64,000 nucleotides of DNA, taken from positions 1-64,000 of the forward strand of contig NZ_VJYD01000003.1 of the NCBI RefSeq assembly GCF_007341385.1, read 5' to 3'. This document shows positions 25,222-34,497 of the stretch, one piece after another (positions within the stretch are counted from its first letter, which is position 1; the number at the start of each line of letters is the position of its first letter). Source of the stretch: Flavobacterium daemonense. Its GTDB lineage: Bacteria > Bacteroidota > Bacteroidia > Flavobacteriales > Flavobacteriaceae. A program made the translations under genes and the position numbers. The notes below the pieces were generated by a model. The model was not told where the DNA came from. It did no database searches and saw nothing but the letters and a program-made list of their open reading frames with translations.

Positions 25222-27618
25222 TTATTGTGGTTTAACGATAGCTGGTTTTAATAAACTGTCTTTTACTACTGATAAGCTGTCCGTTACCGGAACAACCGGC
25301 AATTGTGGCACCGGCGCTACATATCTCTTAATTTTTTGCTGAATCAAAACGGCGTCATTTAATACAAATGGCGTCGGCATCATCCAGTCGCTTCTTGGTT
25401 TTACTTTAAGAAGTGGATTTGTCATTAAATCAAAAGAACTTTCAATTAAATCCATATCAAAAATAGAAGATTTATTGATGTAAAATTCCATTTCAAGAGG
25501 TTCGTTTCCAACAACATAATAACACAGTATTTTTGCACCTTCGCGTTCCAGGCGATTTGTTTTTGCACCCAATTCTGAAACTCCGTTTGCTTTAAAGTTG
25601 TAAAAAGTCATTTTCGGATTTGCAAAAATGTCGTAACGATTTACTTTTCGGTTTGGCGTAATTCTGATTTTCAAATATCTTTTATTTCCAATTACACTGT
25701 CTCTCAAGAAAGAAATTGTTGGTTTTGGAACATCAACAACCGGAGCGATTGCGCTGTAAGTAAAACCAGAATTGTATTTGCTGGCAAGCGGAAGGCTGTT
25801 CAATCCAACTGCTTTTTGATTTGTTTCGCCTAAATATGATTTTGTCCAATCGTCTAAGTTGACATCATAAGTTGTCCAGACAGCCGTGTTGGTATTCGCA
25901 TTATAAACATAAAGCAAACTGTTCGATTTTGCTTTTCCGTGCTCGTACCCAGAATGATATCCAGCATAGATGAAAAAGCCAATTGAAATCGCGAAAAACA
26001 ACATTGTCCAAACACCTTTTTTGATAAAAGCTCCAAAAATTGGAAGCAATAATCCGAAAGCTAAAACGGTTAAAATAGCACTTCCAAAAAGAATTTTTAA
26101 ACCTAAACCTATTGGAAACATTACTATAAATGGTGCAATGATTATTAAGGCCGGAATAGAGAAAATTAAATTTACAGCTAAACTGTTATGTCCAGTAAGA
26201 ACATAAATTCCGAATAAAATGACTCCGAAATAAACAGGAACAATTAAGAATCCAGCGCCAACTAAACTATTGGCAATAAATGCATTTATGATGATCCAAA
26301 GTAATAATGCCGCAACAAAATGATTCATAGTAACTTTTGGTTCAGAAAAATGGTGGTAGAATGCAAAGCAAATTGCGATGCTTAACGTTACAAATGCGCC
26401 AATATAAGCGTGGCCGTTGTATGTAAATCCGTTGAGTAGATCAGAATATTGGGGATAAACTTCTAAAACAATTTTCCAGCCTAAAAAGGTTACTAATCCC
26501 GCAATAACAACAGCTCCTAAAAGCGGTACAAATCCTTTGAAAATTTCTCTGAAATTGACGATGTGTTTTGCTTTTCCAATGAAAATAAAAAGAATCAGCA
26601 AACCTAACGCAATTATTGTCATTGGTGTTACCCAAGAAAAAGGATAACTGATGAAAGAAAATGGAACGCTGAAATAAACATCATCATCGGTAGAATCTGT
26701 TGCGTTTAAATCGGCATTGGATAAATATTTTAATAAAGGCATCAAATAAGAACCTTGGTGTGCAAGAGTTGTTTTGTTTAAATGCTGAACATCATCCTGT
26801 TGTGTGTGGTAATTGTAGTGCCCATCGATAAAAGCAAAATTGAAACCCTGAATTTTGCCTTGTTCTCTAAAAACAGTTAAATCAGTGTCATTTGGAAGCA
26901 TTTTGTAAATGCTGTACATCAAAGAATTAGAAACTGGATACGCCGCTTTTGCATTCGAAAATTCATTTACAAGTGCTTTGTTTCCTTTGTTGGTTTCCAT
27001 CAGCATATAACTTGGACCTGATGAACCTCTTGCTTCAAAATTTAGTACCAAACCAACATCTTTTGCCCAAGGATGTTTGTTGACAAAAAGTGCGGCTCCG
27101 TTTAATCCTAACTCTTCAGCATCAGAAAATAAAATTATAATATCGTTTTTATGAGGCTGTTTTGCATATAAAAAAGCACGAATTCCTTCTAAAATAGTAG
27201 CAACTCCCGAGGCATCGTCACTGGCGCCTTTTGAAAAAGAATGTGGTGCGCTGTCGTAGTGCGAAAGCAGTAAAAGTGCTTTTGAGTTGTTGGTTCCTTT
27301 TATTCTCGCAAGAATATTTTTAGATTTTACTAAAAGTCCTTTGTCGTTTAGTGTAAAACCTTCTTGAGTTGAGGTTTCTAAACCTATTCTGTTTAACTCA
27401 AGTATTAAGTAATTTGCTACTAATTCATGATTTGTCGACCCTACATAATGCGGTTTTTGCGCAATTATTTCTACCTGATTCAAGGCTCTTTCTGTCGAGA
27501 ATTCCGCCAGAGCTTCTTCTTCCCGAGAGATATATTGAGGCATCATTGTGGCATAAATAATGGCCAAAATGCCTAATACACAAAGAAATCCAAGAATTGA
27601 GGTGGGGTTTTTTTTCAT
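25222..27618 (-). CDS. M28-family zinc metallopeptidase with C-terminal membrane region
   Basis: The 798-residue protein has one N-terminal membrane anchor (about 9-27). An extracytoplasmic M28 aminopeptidase domain follows, with zinc ligands in LLLSHYDSAP (H120, D122), GASDDASG (D134 or D135) and SDAEELGLNG (E168/E169), plus later ligands around NFEAR and DGHYNYHT. Residues about 320-560 hold eight or so membrane helices, and the final 240 residues form a soluble extracytoplasmic domain. This matches the Fxna/ERMP1-like M28 architecture common in Bacteroidota. It probably cleaves peptides outside the inner membrane. Confidence 0.92.
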   Translation of the reverse strand: MKKNPTSILGFLCVLGILAIIYATMMPQYISREEEALAEFSTERALNQVEIIAQKPHYVGSTNHELVANYLILELNRIGLETSTQEGFTLNDKGLLVKSKNILARIKGTNNSKALLLLSHYDSAPHSFSKGASDDASGVATILEGIRAFLYAKQPHKNDIIILFSDAEELGLNGAALFVNKHPWAKDVGLVLNFEARGSSGPSYMLMETNKGNKALVNEFSNAKAAYPVSNSLMYSIYKMLPNDTDLTVFREQGKIQGFNFAFIDGHYNYHTQQDDVQHLNKTTLAHQGSYLMPLLKYLSNADLNATDSTDDDVYFSVPFSFISYPFSWVTPMTIIALGLLILFIFIGKAKHIVNFREIFKGFVPLLGAVVIAGLVTFLGWKIVLEVYPQYSDLLNGFTYNGHAYIGAFVTLSIAICFAFYHHFSEPKVTMNHFVAALLLWIIINAFIANSLVGAGFLIVPVYFGVILFGIYVLTGHNSLAVNLIFSIPALIIIAPFIVMFPIGLGLKILFGSAILTVLAFGLLLPIFGAFIKKGVWTMLFFAISIGFFIYAGYHSGYEHGKAKSNSLLYVYNANTNTAVWTTYDVNLDDWTKSYLGETNQKAVGLNSLPLASKYNSGFTYSAIAPVVDVPKPTISFLRDSVIGNKRYLKIRITPNRKVNRYDIFANPKMTFYNFKANGVSELGAKTNRLEREGAKILCYYVVGNEPLEMEFYINKSSIFDMDLIESSFDLMTNPLLKVKPRSDWMMPTPFVLNDAVLIQQKIKRYVAPVPQLPVVPVTDSLSVVKDSLLKPAIVKPQ

Positions 27619-27629
27619 GATGAATAGTA

Positions 27630-27977
27630 CTATATTTCTTTTTTAACTAGCATAAAATAATCATTGTCCAAAGATCTATATCCTTGGTCATACAGGAAAT
27701 AGTAGGTATTGCCTGTTTTGGTGTGCAAGATATTGGTAAAGAAATCAAAATCAAAACCTTTATTTATCATTTTTTCTCTAGTCGCTTTTGATTTTCCTTC
27801 TGAATTTAACTCGGCCAAAATACGGTAATTTTTGCGTAATTTATTGTTCACATTTCGCATAAAATTAGTCGTGTCTTTATTTATTTTGTTGTTGTAGGCA
27901 TTTCGGCAGCCGTCTGAACAGAATTTTTTGTCTTCGCGGCCAACAATTTTTTCAGAACATTCGAGGCATGTCTTCAT
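27630..27977 (-). CDS. Small zinc-ribbon protein
   Basis: The 115-residue protein begins with a probable four-Cys zinc finger: CLEC (C4, C7) and CSDGC (C20, C24), with RNAYNNK next, as in DUF2116-type ribbons. The rest is Lys-rich and helical, then has a strand-rich part (GNTYYFLYDQGYRSLDNDYFML). The family function is unknown to me. Its ATG overlaps the stop of the upstream GNAT-nitrilase gene by 4 bp, and the M28 gene follows after 11 bp. Confidence 0.8.
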   Translation of the reverse strand: MKTCLECSEKIVGREDKKFCSDGCRNAYNNKINKDTTNFMRNVNNKLRKNYRILAELNSEGKSKATREKMINKGFDFDFFTNILHTKTGNTYYFLYDQGYRSLDNDYFMLVKKEI

Positions 27978-29503
27978 GAATTGAGTTTTTTAATTTCGTA
28001 TAAATCTGTTCTTCTGTCTTTTAAGGTATGTACACTTCCGTGCTCGTGAAGTTCTTTTAGTAAATTTAGATCGACATCAACAATTAGTGTCATTTCTGTA
28101 TTTGGAGTTGCTTCGGCTTTGATTCCGTTGCTCGGAAAAGCAAAATCGGAAGGTGTGAAAACAGAGGCTTGTGCATATTGAATATCCATGTTATTTACTT
28201 TTGGAAGATTCCCCACACAACCCGCAATGGCAACATAACATTCGTTTTCAATCGCACGCGCCTGCGAACAATGTTTTACTCGTGTATATCCGTTTTGAGT
28301 ATCGGTTAAAAATGGAACAAACAAAATATTCATTCCTTCGTCAGCAAGAAGTCTTGAAAGTTCTGGAAACTCGACATCATAACAAATCAAAATACCAATT
28401 TTACCGCAATCGGTATCAAAAGTTTTAAATTCTGAACCGCCTTTCATTCCCCAATGAACCACTTCGTTCGGTGTGATATGAATTTTTGTATACATCTCTG
28501 AAGTTCCATCTCTTTTGCATAAAAAACCAACGTTGTATAAATTACCGCTTTCCAAGAGAGGCATACTTCCGGTAATGATATTGATATTATATGAAATGGA
28601 AAGTTCTTGGAAACGTTTTCTGATAGGATCTGAATATCGCGCAAGTTCTCGAATGGCTTCGGCTTCAGACAAATGATTATAATCGGCCATTAAAGGCGCA
28701 ATAAAAAGTTCTGGAAACAGAGCAAAGTCGCTTCCATAACCTGAAACGACATCAATAAAAAACTCGGCTTGCTCAAAAAATTCTTCAAGATTATTCAACG
28801 GACGCATTTGCCACTGAATCAAACCAAGTCGAATAACGCTTTTTTCAAGATTGATCAGTTTCGGACTTTCATCATAATATATATTATTCCACTCGAGCAA
28901 AACCGCAAATTCTTTGGATTCTTCATCGCCTTCCAGATAATTTTTCATGATTCGTAAAACGTGAAAATCATTGCTGAGCTGAAAAGAAAGTACTGGATCG
29001 TATAATTCTTTGTGTTTAACTTTTTCGATATAATTTTTCGGACTCAGTTTTTTAGAATGTTGCCCATAATTTGGAATTCTTCCGGCAAAAACGATAGCTT
29101 TTAAATTCAGCTGTTCGCAAAGTTCCTTGCGTGCATCATACAATCTTCGTCCTAAGCGGAGTCCGCGGTAGTTTGGATGAATAAAAACATCAATTCCGTA
29201 GAGAATTTCGCCGTCAGGATTATGCGTTGAAAAGGTGTAATCGCCTAGAATCTGACTGTAATTGTGTTTTTTGTCAACGAGTTTTTCATCAACAATAAGT
29301 GACAATGCCGAGCCCACGACTTTTCCATCGACTAGAATTACAAGTTGTCCTTCTGGAAAAACTTGTAACAAGCGTTCAATGTCATCTGATTCCCAATACG
29401 AATTCGCCATTTCAGGATAAGACTGAATCATCGAATTTTTTAACTGTTTGTAGTCTTCGATTTCCAAATTACGAAGTTCAACCTTTTTGATTTTTGTTTG
29501 CAT
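27974..29503 (-). CDS. GNAT acetyltransferase fused to a carbon-nitrogen hydrolase (nitrilase superfamily)
   Basis: The 509-residue protein joins two enzymes. Residues 1-200 form a GNAT domain, with the CoA loop RGLRLGR at 113-119 and FAGRIPNYG later. Residues 222-509 form a nitrilase-fold amidohydrolase with the catalytic triad Glu265 (LFPELF), Lys340 (YTKIHITP) and Cys374 (ILICYDVEFPE). Fusions of this kind are known across bacteria and usually annotated simply as hydrolase; the joint reaction is not known to me. It is the first gene of the minus-strand run ending at 23894. Confidence 0.93.
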   Translation of the reverse strand: MQTKIKKVELRNLEIEDYKQLKNSMIQSYPEMANSYWESDDIERLLQVFPEGQLVILVDGKVVGSALSLIVDEKLVDKKHNYSQILGDYTFSTHNPDGEILYGIDVFIHPNYRGLRLGRRLYDARKELCEQLNLKAIVFAGRIPNYGQHSKKLSPKNYIEKVKHKELYDPVLSFQLSNDFHVLRIMKNYLEGDEESKEFAVLLEWNNIYYDESPKLINLEKSVIRLGLIQWQMRPLNNLEEFFEQAEFFIDVVSGYGSDFALFPELFIAPLMADYNHLSEAEAIRELARYSDPIRKRFQELSISYNINIITGSMPLLESGNLYNVGFLCKRDGTSEMYTKIHITPNEVVHWGMKGGSEFKTFDTDCGKIGILICYDVEFPELSRLLADEGMNILFVPFLTDTQNGYTRVKHCSQARAIENECYVAIAGCVGNLPKVNNMDIQYAQASVFTPSDFAFPSNGIKAEATPNTEMTLIVDVDLNLLKELHEHGSVHTLKDRRTDLYEIKKLNS

Positions 29504-29677
29504 ATCGTAGGATTTATCTCAAATATACAAAAATATTTCCATTTGCAAACGTTTACAAACAGTTACAATCGAAAGTAAACAGTTGGTAACCGAATATTTT
29601 AGCGGAGTTGCGCCAATTTTGCCCTGTTGAATTTGATCAACGATTTTTTTATACGAACATTTAAATAATTATAAGCC

Positions 29678-30010
29678 ATGAATGCAATGAAAAACAGAGT
29701 ACAATTAATTGGTAACGTAGGGAATGATCCAGAAGTTAAAACATTAGAAAGCGGTAAAAAACTCGCACATTTAACAATTGCGACAAATGAAACGTACAGA
29801 AATGACAAAGGCGACAAAGTAGAGCAGACGGAGTGGCATCGCGTTACAGCTTGGGGAAAAACGGCTGAAATAATCGAAAAATTTGTTGTAAAAGGAAAAG
29901 AAGTTGCGGTTGACGGAAAGTTAACTCACAGAAGCTATGATGACAAAAACGGAGAAAAAAAATACATCACCGAAGTTGTTGCAAATGAGATTTTATTGCT
30001 AAGCAAATAA
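29678..30010 (+). CDS. ssb: Single-stranded DNA-binding protein, short form
   Basis: The 110-residue protein is an SSB OB-fold: NRVQLIGNVGNDPEVKTLES, LAHLTIATNETYRN, then EWHRVTAWGKTAEIIEKFV and a C-terminal strand. It lacks the acidic DDDIPF-type tail used by full-length SSB to recruit repair proteins, ending ANEILLLSK. It is therefore probably a secondary SSB, with the main one elsewhere. A nested terminator follows. Confidence 0.92.
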   Translation: MNAMKNRVQLIGNVGNDPEVKTLESGKKLAHLTIATNETYRNDKGDKVEQTEWHRVTAWGKTAEIIEKFVVKGKEVAVDGKLTHRSYDDKNGEKKYITEVVANEILLLSK

Positions 30011-30028
30011 TCTTTGATGAACTTTAGC

Positions 30029-30074
30029 AAACCCGACAGTCCCGAAGCCTCGGGATAAAACCTGTCGGGTTTAA
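30029..30074 (+). terminator. Nested-hairpin terminator after ssb (TCCCGA type)
   Basis: AAACCCGACAG (30029-30039) pairs with CTGTCGGGTTT (30062-30072). Inside the loop TCCCGA and TCGGGA (30040-30055) pair again around AGCC. The same nested design, with another outer stem, occurs at 53269-53311. Confidence 0.85.
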
Positions 30075-30087
30075 CTTTTAGGAGTAA

Positions 30088-30780
30088 TTATAAAACAGAA
30101 GCGCCATTAATATCAGTCGTAAGCACTTCGCTCATATAATCAAAAAAAGGTCTCATATTTAAGCAAGTCTGTAAAGCTTGTTCCAAAAAAAGCGGACTCA
30201 AAACTTCGTCATCTGTAAAACGTTTTATAATTAAAAATTGTTTGAAACGAAGCAAATCAATTGCTTTATGATTAATGTCGAAGCCTTTTGGAGCTGTTTT
30301 AAGCTGTTCGCCTTGCAAAGTTCCAAACGTTTCAACAAAAGATTTTGAATTTAGTATCTCTTGAAATGTTTCAGAATCATGGTCAAATTCACTTCTTATT
30401 CTTTTTAAATCGGCTGCATTTGGTCCCCAAAAACCGCCTGCAAAAAAACTGTTTCCTTTTTCAAGATGAAAATAATATCCACCGCGTCTGGCTGCGGTTG
30501 CGCGCGTATAACTTCCTCCCCAAAAATGTTTAAAAGGAGTCTTATCTTTAGAAAAGCGAATATCACGATAGATTCTGTAAACACTTTTTTTGCCCGAAGT
30601 ATTTTCTAAAACATCAGTTTTGGAAAGTTCTTTTAGTAAAGCGCCAGCGAAATTCTCAATATGATTTAATTCAATTAAATATTGTGGTTTGTTGGCTTCA
30701 AACCAAGGTTTGTTATTGTTTTCTTTGAGTCGCTGCAAAAAATCCAAACTGGATTTTGGGATTATGATTTTGTTTTCCAT
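30088..30780 (-). CDS. DUF2461 family protein
   Basis: The 230-residue protein matches DUF2461 (TIGR02453): LDFLQRLKENNNKPWFEANK at the start, then VYRIYRDIRFSKDKTPFKHFWGG (in part), GGYYFHLEKGNSFFAGGFWGPNAAD (in part) and LKTAPKGFDINHKAIDLLRFKQF (in part). No enzymatic role is established for the family to my knowledge. It is convergent with ssb. Confidence 0.93.
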   Translation of the reverse strand: MENKIIIPKSSLDFLQRLKENNNKPWFEANKPQYLIELNHIENFAGALLKELSKTDVLENTSGKKSVYRIYRDIRFSKDKTPFKHFWGGSYTRATAARRGGYYFHLEKGNSFFAGGFWGPNAADLKRIRSEFDHDSETFQEILNSKSFVETFGTLQGEQLKTAPKGFDINHKAIDLLRFKQFLIIKRFTDDEVLSPLFLEQALQTCLNMRPFFDYMSEVLTTDINGASVL

Positions 30781-30827
30781 ATAAATTCTGAGTCTTTAAA
30801 ATCAAAAGAAGACTGCAATTTAAAACT

Positions 30828-30861
30828 AAAAAACCCACCAGAAAAATCTAGTGGGTTTTTG
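30828..30861 (-). terminator. Terminator downstream of the Lys/Cys-rich peptide gene
   Basis: AAAAACCCAC (about 30829-30838) pairs with GTGGGTTTTT (30851-30860). Read on the minus strand the hairpin is followed by a T-tract, so it ends the gene at 30871-31056. Confidence 0.75.
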
Positions 30862-30870
30862 TATATATTG

Positions 30871-31056
30871 TTAAGCGGTTTTTTTGAATAAATCAAACAT
30901 CGGACAACGCGAACAACGCTTCTTTTCGCTCTTTTTGTATTTTTCACAACAAGAAGATTTGCAGTTTTCCAACTTCTTAATGTTCTCAAGGATAACTTTA
31001 TTCTTCTTTTTCTTTTTATCCTTTTTCTTGTCCTTATCTTTTTCTTTCTTGCTCAA
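30871..31056 (-). CDS. Lys-rich small peptide with five cysteines
   Basis: I do not recognise a family. The 61-residue peptide has an N-terminal run made almost wholly of Lys, Asp and Glu (residues 3-20). A compact C-terminal part follows with C32, C36, C37, C48 and C51 (CKSSCC and CSRCPMF), which could hold a zinc ion or Fe-S cluster. It is bounded by its own terminator. The opposite strand is a poly-Phe reading of the same low-complexity sequence, which argues for this strand being the coding one. Confidence 0.6.
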   Translation of the reverse strand: MSKKEKDKDKKKDKKKKKNKVILENIKKLENCKSSCCEKYKKSEKKRCSRCPMFDLFKKTA

Positions 31057-31138
31057 TTTTCCTCTGTATTATAAAAACAGAAGCAAATATATATCAAAAA
31101 AGTTATTTTTAAGCATTCTAAATAAACTTTAACTTTTT

Positions 31139-31657
31139 TTATTTTGGATTGATAGCAATGGAGCTTGTCACTGTTAATTGCTGAATATCACGGTCGAATA
31201 AATAAAGCCCACCTTTATCGTCGCCAATCAAGTTGATTTTGTCCAAAATTGATTTAGCTGTAGCTTCTTCCTCGATTTGTTCAGAAACATACCATTGCAA
31301 GAAATTATGAGTTGCATAATCTTTGTCTTCAAAAGTAATATGCACTAATTCGTTAATCGATTTTGAAACAAAAAGTTCATGATTATAAAGCTCCTCAAAC
31401 ATTTCCTTAAAAGTCGAATAGCTTGTTTTTGGCGCTTTTAAATCTGTTATATGGGCGTGTCCTCCGCGTTCGTTGACATACTTTACTAATTTAAGCATGT
31501 GTGCACGCTCTTCATCTGACTGTGTGTACATAAATTGAGCGATTCCTTCTAATCCGTGTACTTCAGCCCAACAAGCCATAGAAAGATAGGTTTGCGAAGA
31601 TTCTGCTTCTATGCGAATTTGCTTGTTTAAAGCTGTTTCAATATTTTTTGATAGCAT
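31139..31657 (-). CDS. ftnA: Bacterial ferritin
   Basis: The 172-residue non-haem ferritin stores iron as a mineral core in a 24-mer. It has the four-helix pattern with ferroxidase ligands in RIEAESSQTYL and SDEERAHMLKLV, and later EEQATAK-like sequence (here EEEATAKSILDKI). Length and lack of a haem-binding Met pattern fit FtnA rather than bacterioferritin. Candidate promoter element at 31683-31690. Confidence 0.93.
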   Translation of the reverse strand: MLSKNIETALNKQIRIEAESSQTYLSMACWAEVHGLEGIAQFMYTQSDEERAHMLKLVKYVNERGGHAHITDLKAPKTSYSTFKEMFEELYNHELFVSKSINELVHITFEDKDYATHNFLQWYVSEQIEEEATAKSILDKINLIGDDKGGLYLFDRDIQQLTVTSSIAINPK

Positions 31658-31682
31658 AATGTTGTCTTTTCTGTAAAATTAA

Positions 31683-31690
31683 CAAAAATA
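31683..31690 (-). promoter_or_regulatory. Candidate -7 promoter element of the ferritin gene
   Basis: On the minus strand this reads TATTTTTG, matching TANNTTTG, 25 bp before the ATG. No TTG lies at the expected -33 distance. No Fur-like dyad was evident. Confidence 0.4.
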
Positions 31691-31751
31691 ATCCATTCCG
31701 TTTTTTATAAATGGCTAAAACATAGAACGTTTGCAGTGATTCTCAGTAAAT

Positions 31752-33203
31752 TTAATTTCGAGTCGGAGGAAGAGATTTCCTAAATATTGCTTTGTTCATA
31801 ATTGGATTTCCTGCGCTTTGATCCATAAAACCATCTGTGAATTTGCGCATGACATAGCTTTTTGAAACGTTGTCGTAATAACCCAAAACATAATAATCGC
31901 TTAGTTTTAGGATACTTACCAACGAAATATTTTTACTGGTATTAATGAAATAATTGAGATTGTCTATTGCCAAAGGTTCGATTTGATTGTTTTTTATAAA
32001 TTCAAAATCAGAGTTTAATACCGAGTCAAAAAACACCATTTTTGTTGCATTTTGGACATTATTAAAACCATCCAGGAAACCATTTGGGGCATAATTTACG
32101 CTTAGAGATTGATAAGCAGCAAATCCGCCAAAAGTGACAAAGGTATATTGCCTGTTTTTAAAAGCTGATAATGATGCGTTTACAGTTGATAATTGTTTTA
32201 GAAATTTGCTTGTTGTTTTTAGTTTTTGAGGTTTTTCTCCGTTTACCTGCAAAAACATTGGCGAATTTTTAAAAGTGATGGTGTCGTTTTTTGAAACCGA
32301 AATGTTTTTTATGCTTTTCCCCGAATCAAAATCTTTTAAACTGAATAAAAGCTGTTCGCTGTTGGCACTAATTTGATATAGTTTGTTTTCAAGATAAAAC
32401 GAGTTTGTAATTTTTGGCATTGTCTGCGTATCTGGAGTGTCAAAAATTTTCTCCGTAATTTCATTTGTCTTAATGTTCAGATCAAAAACCTGTGTGCGTT
32501 TTGTATTGTAGTCAAATGTCAGAATGATGTGGTCATCAAGAACATACATTTTGCTTTTCTTTTCGGTTTTGTCCAAAGAAGAAAAGTCATCAGTCTCCAT
32601 TTTTTCAATCGGATAATGATACTGCACAAGCGCACTGAAAGAAACAGATTGCCCTCTTTCATTTTGAAAAGAAAACGGTGCGAAATTGAACATTTTTATT
32701 TCACATTTATCATTTCTAAATTCGAATAAAAGCAAATGTTCTTGATCTTTTTCTTTGGAAAGAATATAAAATGCATTGTTTTTTTGGAAAGAAGTTATAA
32801 GATTTCCAGCGTTTGCCGGAAAATCAAAACCTAAAACTGTTGAAGTTTTGTTCTCTAGATTGTATTTTATTATTCGGATGTTTTTATGATTTTCGGAGCC
32901 CCAATAAAGCGTCGGATTTCCATCTTCGCCAAAACTGTATCCAAGCATTGTTCTTTTTTGTTCGGCTTTTATTGTATCACTGAATTGATTGGCCAGAAAC
33001 AGCGATTTGTTGTATTTTAAAATATTGATGGTTTTATTGTCAGACGCAAAAACAAATACTTCATGAGTTTTGCTGTTTTCTGCATTTATAAGCTGTCCAT
33101 TTTCTAATGGTTTATTCAAATTAAGAACAGAAGAATTTAATATAGTCTGGCTTAACAATATTGACTGTGAAAGCAGAAAGCAAAAAAGCAGTAATTTTTT
33201 CAT
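31752..33203 (-). CDS. Secreted protein of unknown function, paralogue of the gene at 37573
   Basis: The protein has 483 residues from the ATG that opens a signal peptide (MKKLLLFCFLLSQSILLSQ); eight codons upstream are leader. I recognise no domain. The text has the look of a beta-rich repeat protein, with strands such as HIILTFDYNTKRTQVFDL and FYLENKLYQISANSEQLLFSL. It ends YYVLGYYDNVSKSYVMRKF, closely matching YYLGYYDNNSKEYIIRQF at the end of the gene at 37573-39033, so the two are paralogues. Both flank the OmpA gene on the same strand. A role outside the cytoplasm is all that can be said. Confidence 0.75.
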   Translation of the reverse strand: MKKLLLFCFLLSQSILLSQTILNSSVLNLNKPLENGQLINAENSKTHEVFVFASDNKTINILKYNKSLFLANQFSDTIKAEQKRTMLGYSFGEDGNPTLYWGSENHKNIRIIKYNLENKTSTVLGFDFPANAGNLITSFQKNNAFYILSKEKDQEHLLLFEFRNDKCEIKMFNFAPFSFQNERGQSVSFSALVQYHYPIEKMETDDFSSLDKTEKKSKMYVLDDHIILTFDYNTKRTQVFDLNIKTNEITEKIFDTPDTQTMPKITNSFYLENKLYQISANSEQLLFSLKDFDSGKSIKNISVSKNDTITFKNSPMFLQVNGEKPQKLKTTSKFLKQLSTVNASLSAFKNRQYTFVTFGGFAAYQSLSVNYAPNGFLDGFNNVQNATKMVFFDSVLNSDFEFIKNNQIEPLAIDNLNYFINTSKNISLVSILKLSDYYVLGYYDNVSKSYVMRKFTDGFMDQSAGNPIMNKAIFRKSLPPTRN

Positions 33204-33303
33204 TAGAATCTTTGGATATATTTCCAAAATTAATGAAATAAAATGATTTTTTACAGATGAAAATTTACTGTTCGAGAAGACATTCTTTTGATGGCTGAAT
33301 CAT

Positions 33304-33339
33304 AAAAAAAAGCCTCAGGGAAATTTCTCTAAGGCTTTA
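33304..33339 (-). terminator. Terminator of the OmpA-family gene
   Basis: AAAGCCT (33309-33315) pairs with AGGCTTT (33332-33338), with AGGGAAATTTCTCT giving extra pairing inside. On the minus strand a T-tract follows. Confidence 0.75.
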
Positions 33340-33360
33340 GTGTAAGAATATAAAAAGTAC

Positions 33361-34497
33361 TTATTTTATTCTGAAAGTAACTCTTCGTGCTAATCTTCTA
33401 GCTTCCTCTGAATCTTTTTGGATTGAATTATCAGCTCCTTCAGAGACAACATTTAATCGTGACGACGAAATGCCAGATTTTTCAAAAATGGTCTTAATAT
33501 TCGTAGCTCTTAAATTTGCTAATTTATCGTTGTATTCAGAACTTCCAACTTGATCAGCATGACCCACGATATCCATTGATGCCGATGGATTTTTTCTTAA
33601 ATAAGATAAAATAACATCAATTGATGAAGTCGAAGCTTCGATTGGCGTTGCTTTGTTAAAGTCAAAATAAACACCATAATAGTTGTCGTTAATCATCTCT
33701 TTCACGACATCCTTGTTTGATACCAGAGTGTTTGTTACTGGTTTTTCGACAATTATTTGCTTTTCAGGAGTCTTTTTAATTTGTTCTTCTAGTCCTGCAA
33801 TTTTGTTTTCCAGCGCTGCAATATCAGCATTATCAGACATTACGACCCAATCAGCATGCTTTGTGTTTTTTCCTAGATAAACTTGCAAACCAACCGTCCC
33901 GTTAAAAAGCAATCCAGAAAATCCTCGGTTTTCTGTAAGACCAGCACCATCAAAAGTATGGTCTTGATGTGAGTTTAAAATAGTGCTGATATCGCCGGTC
34001 AAAACTACTCTGTCAGTTAATTTAGCTTGTGCAGTAAATCCAGCAATTGCATTCGTGACCAAGTCGCTTACGTGATAATCTTTGTTCTCTAACTGAGCAA
34101 TTCCAAAACCTCCATGTGCTAATAATCCAAATGTATTCGTCCATGTTTCAAAATTCATGATACGTCCCAAGTTTAATACAGCCTGCAAGTCAGCTCGGTA
34201 ATATTTAGAATCAAAAGGAAGGGAGCTGTTTTTTTGCTCCGTTAAACTATTATAGCCAAAATCAGCCTTAAAACCAAACTTGTTGTTAAGCATATATCTT
34301 ACTCCTAAGTCAACTGTAAACGGGCTGATTCTTGCGTTGTAATAATTACTTGACGTAAACGGACGTTGTACTTTGTTAAAACCGCCATTAAGCTCTACTG
34401 ACCATTTATTAAAATTGTCTACAGTTTTAGTTTCTTTTTGTGCACTTACACGCATAATGCTGAGCGCAAATGCCAGCGTTATTACTATTTTTTTCAT
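33361..34497 (-). CDS. OmpA-family outer membrane protein
   Basis: The 378-residue protein has a signal peptide (MKKIVITLAFALSIMRVSAQ). An N-terminal eight-strand barrel lies at about 25-215 (VELNGGFNKVQRPF, VDLGVRYMLNNKFGFKADFGYNSL in part). A short coiled linker follows (ALENKIAGLEEQIKK), then a C-terminal OmpA peptidoglycan-binding domain at about 270-378 (VYFDFNKATP, IVGHADQVGSSEYNDKLANLRA in part). It would tie the outer membrane to the cell wall. It stands alone between a terminator and a long spacer. Confidence 0.93.
   Translation of the reverse strand: MKKIVITLAFALSIMRVSAQKETKTVDNFNKWSVELNGGFNKVQRPFTSSNYYNARISPFTVDLGVRYMLNNKFGFKADFGYNSLTEQKNSSLPFDSKYYRADLQAVLNLGRIMNFETWTNTFGLLAHGGFGIAQLENKDYHVSDLVTNAIAGFTAQAKLTDRVVLTGDISTILNSHQDHTFDGAGLTENRGFSGLLFNGTVGLQVYLGKNTKHADWVVMSDNADIAALENKIAGLEEQIKKTPEKQIIVEKPVTNTLVSNKDVVKEMINDNYYGVYFDFNKATPIEASTSSIDVILSYLRKNPSASMDIVGHADQVGSSEYNDKLANLRATNIKTIFEKSGISSSRLNVVSEGADNSIQKDSEEARRLARRVTFRIK

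Noticed and set aside
30884..31132. Plus-strand poly-Phe/Ser frame opposite the Lys-rich peptide
   Set aside because: It is the complement of a Lys-coding run; the minus strand has the terminator and the ordered Cys residues.
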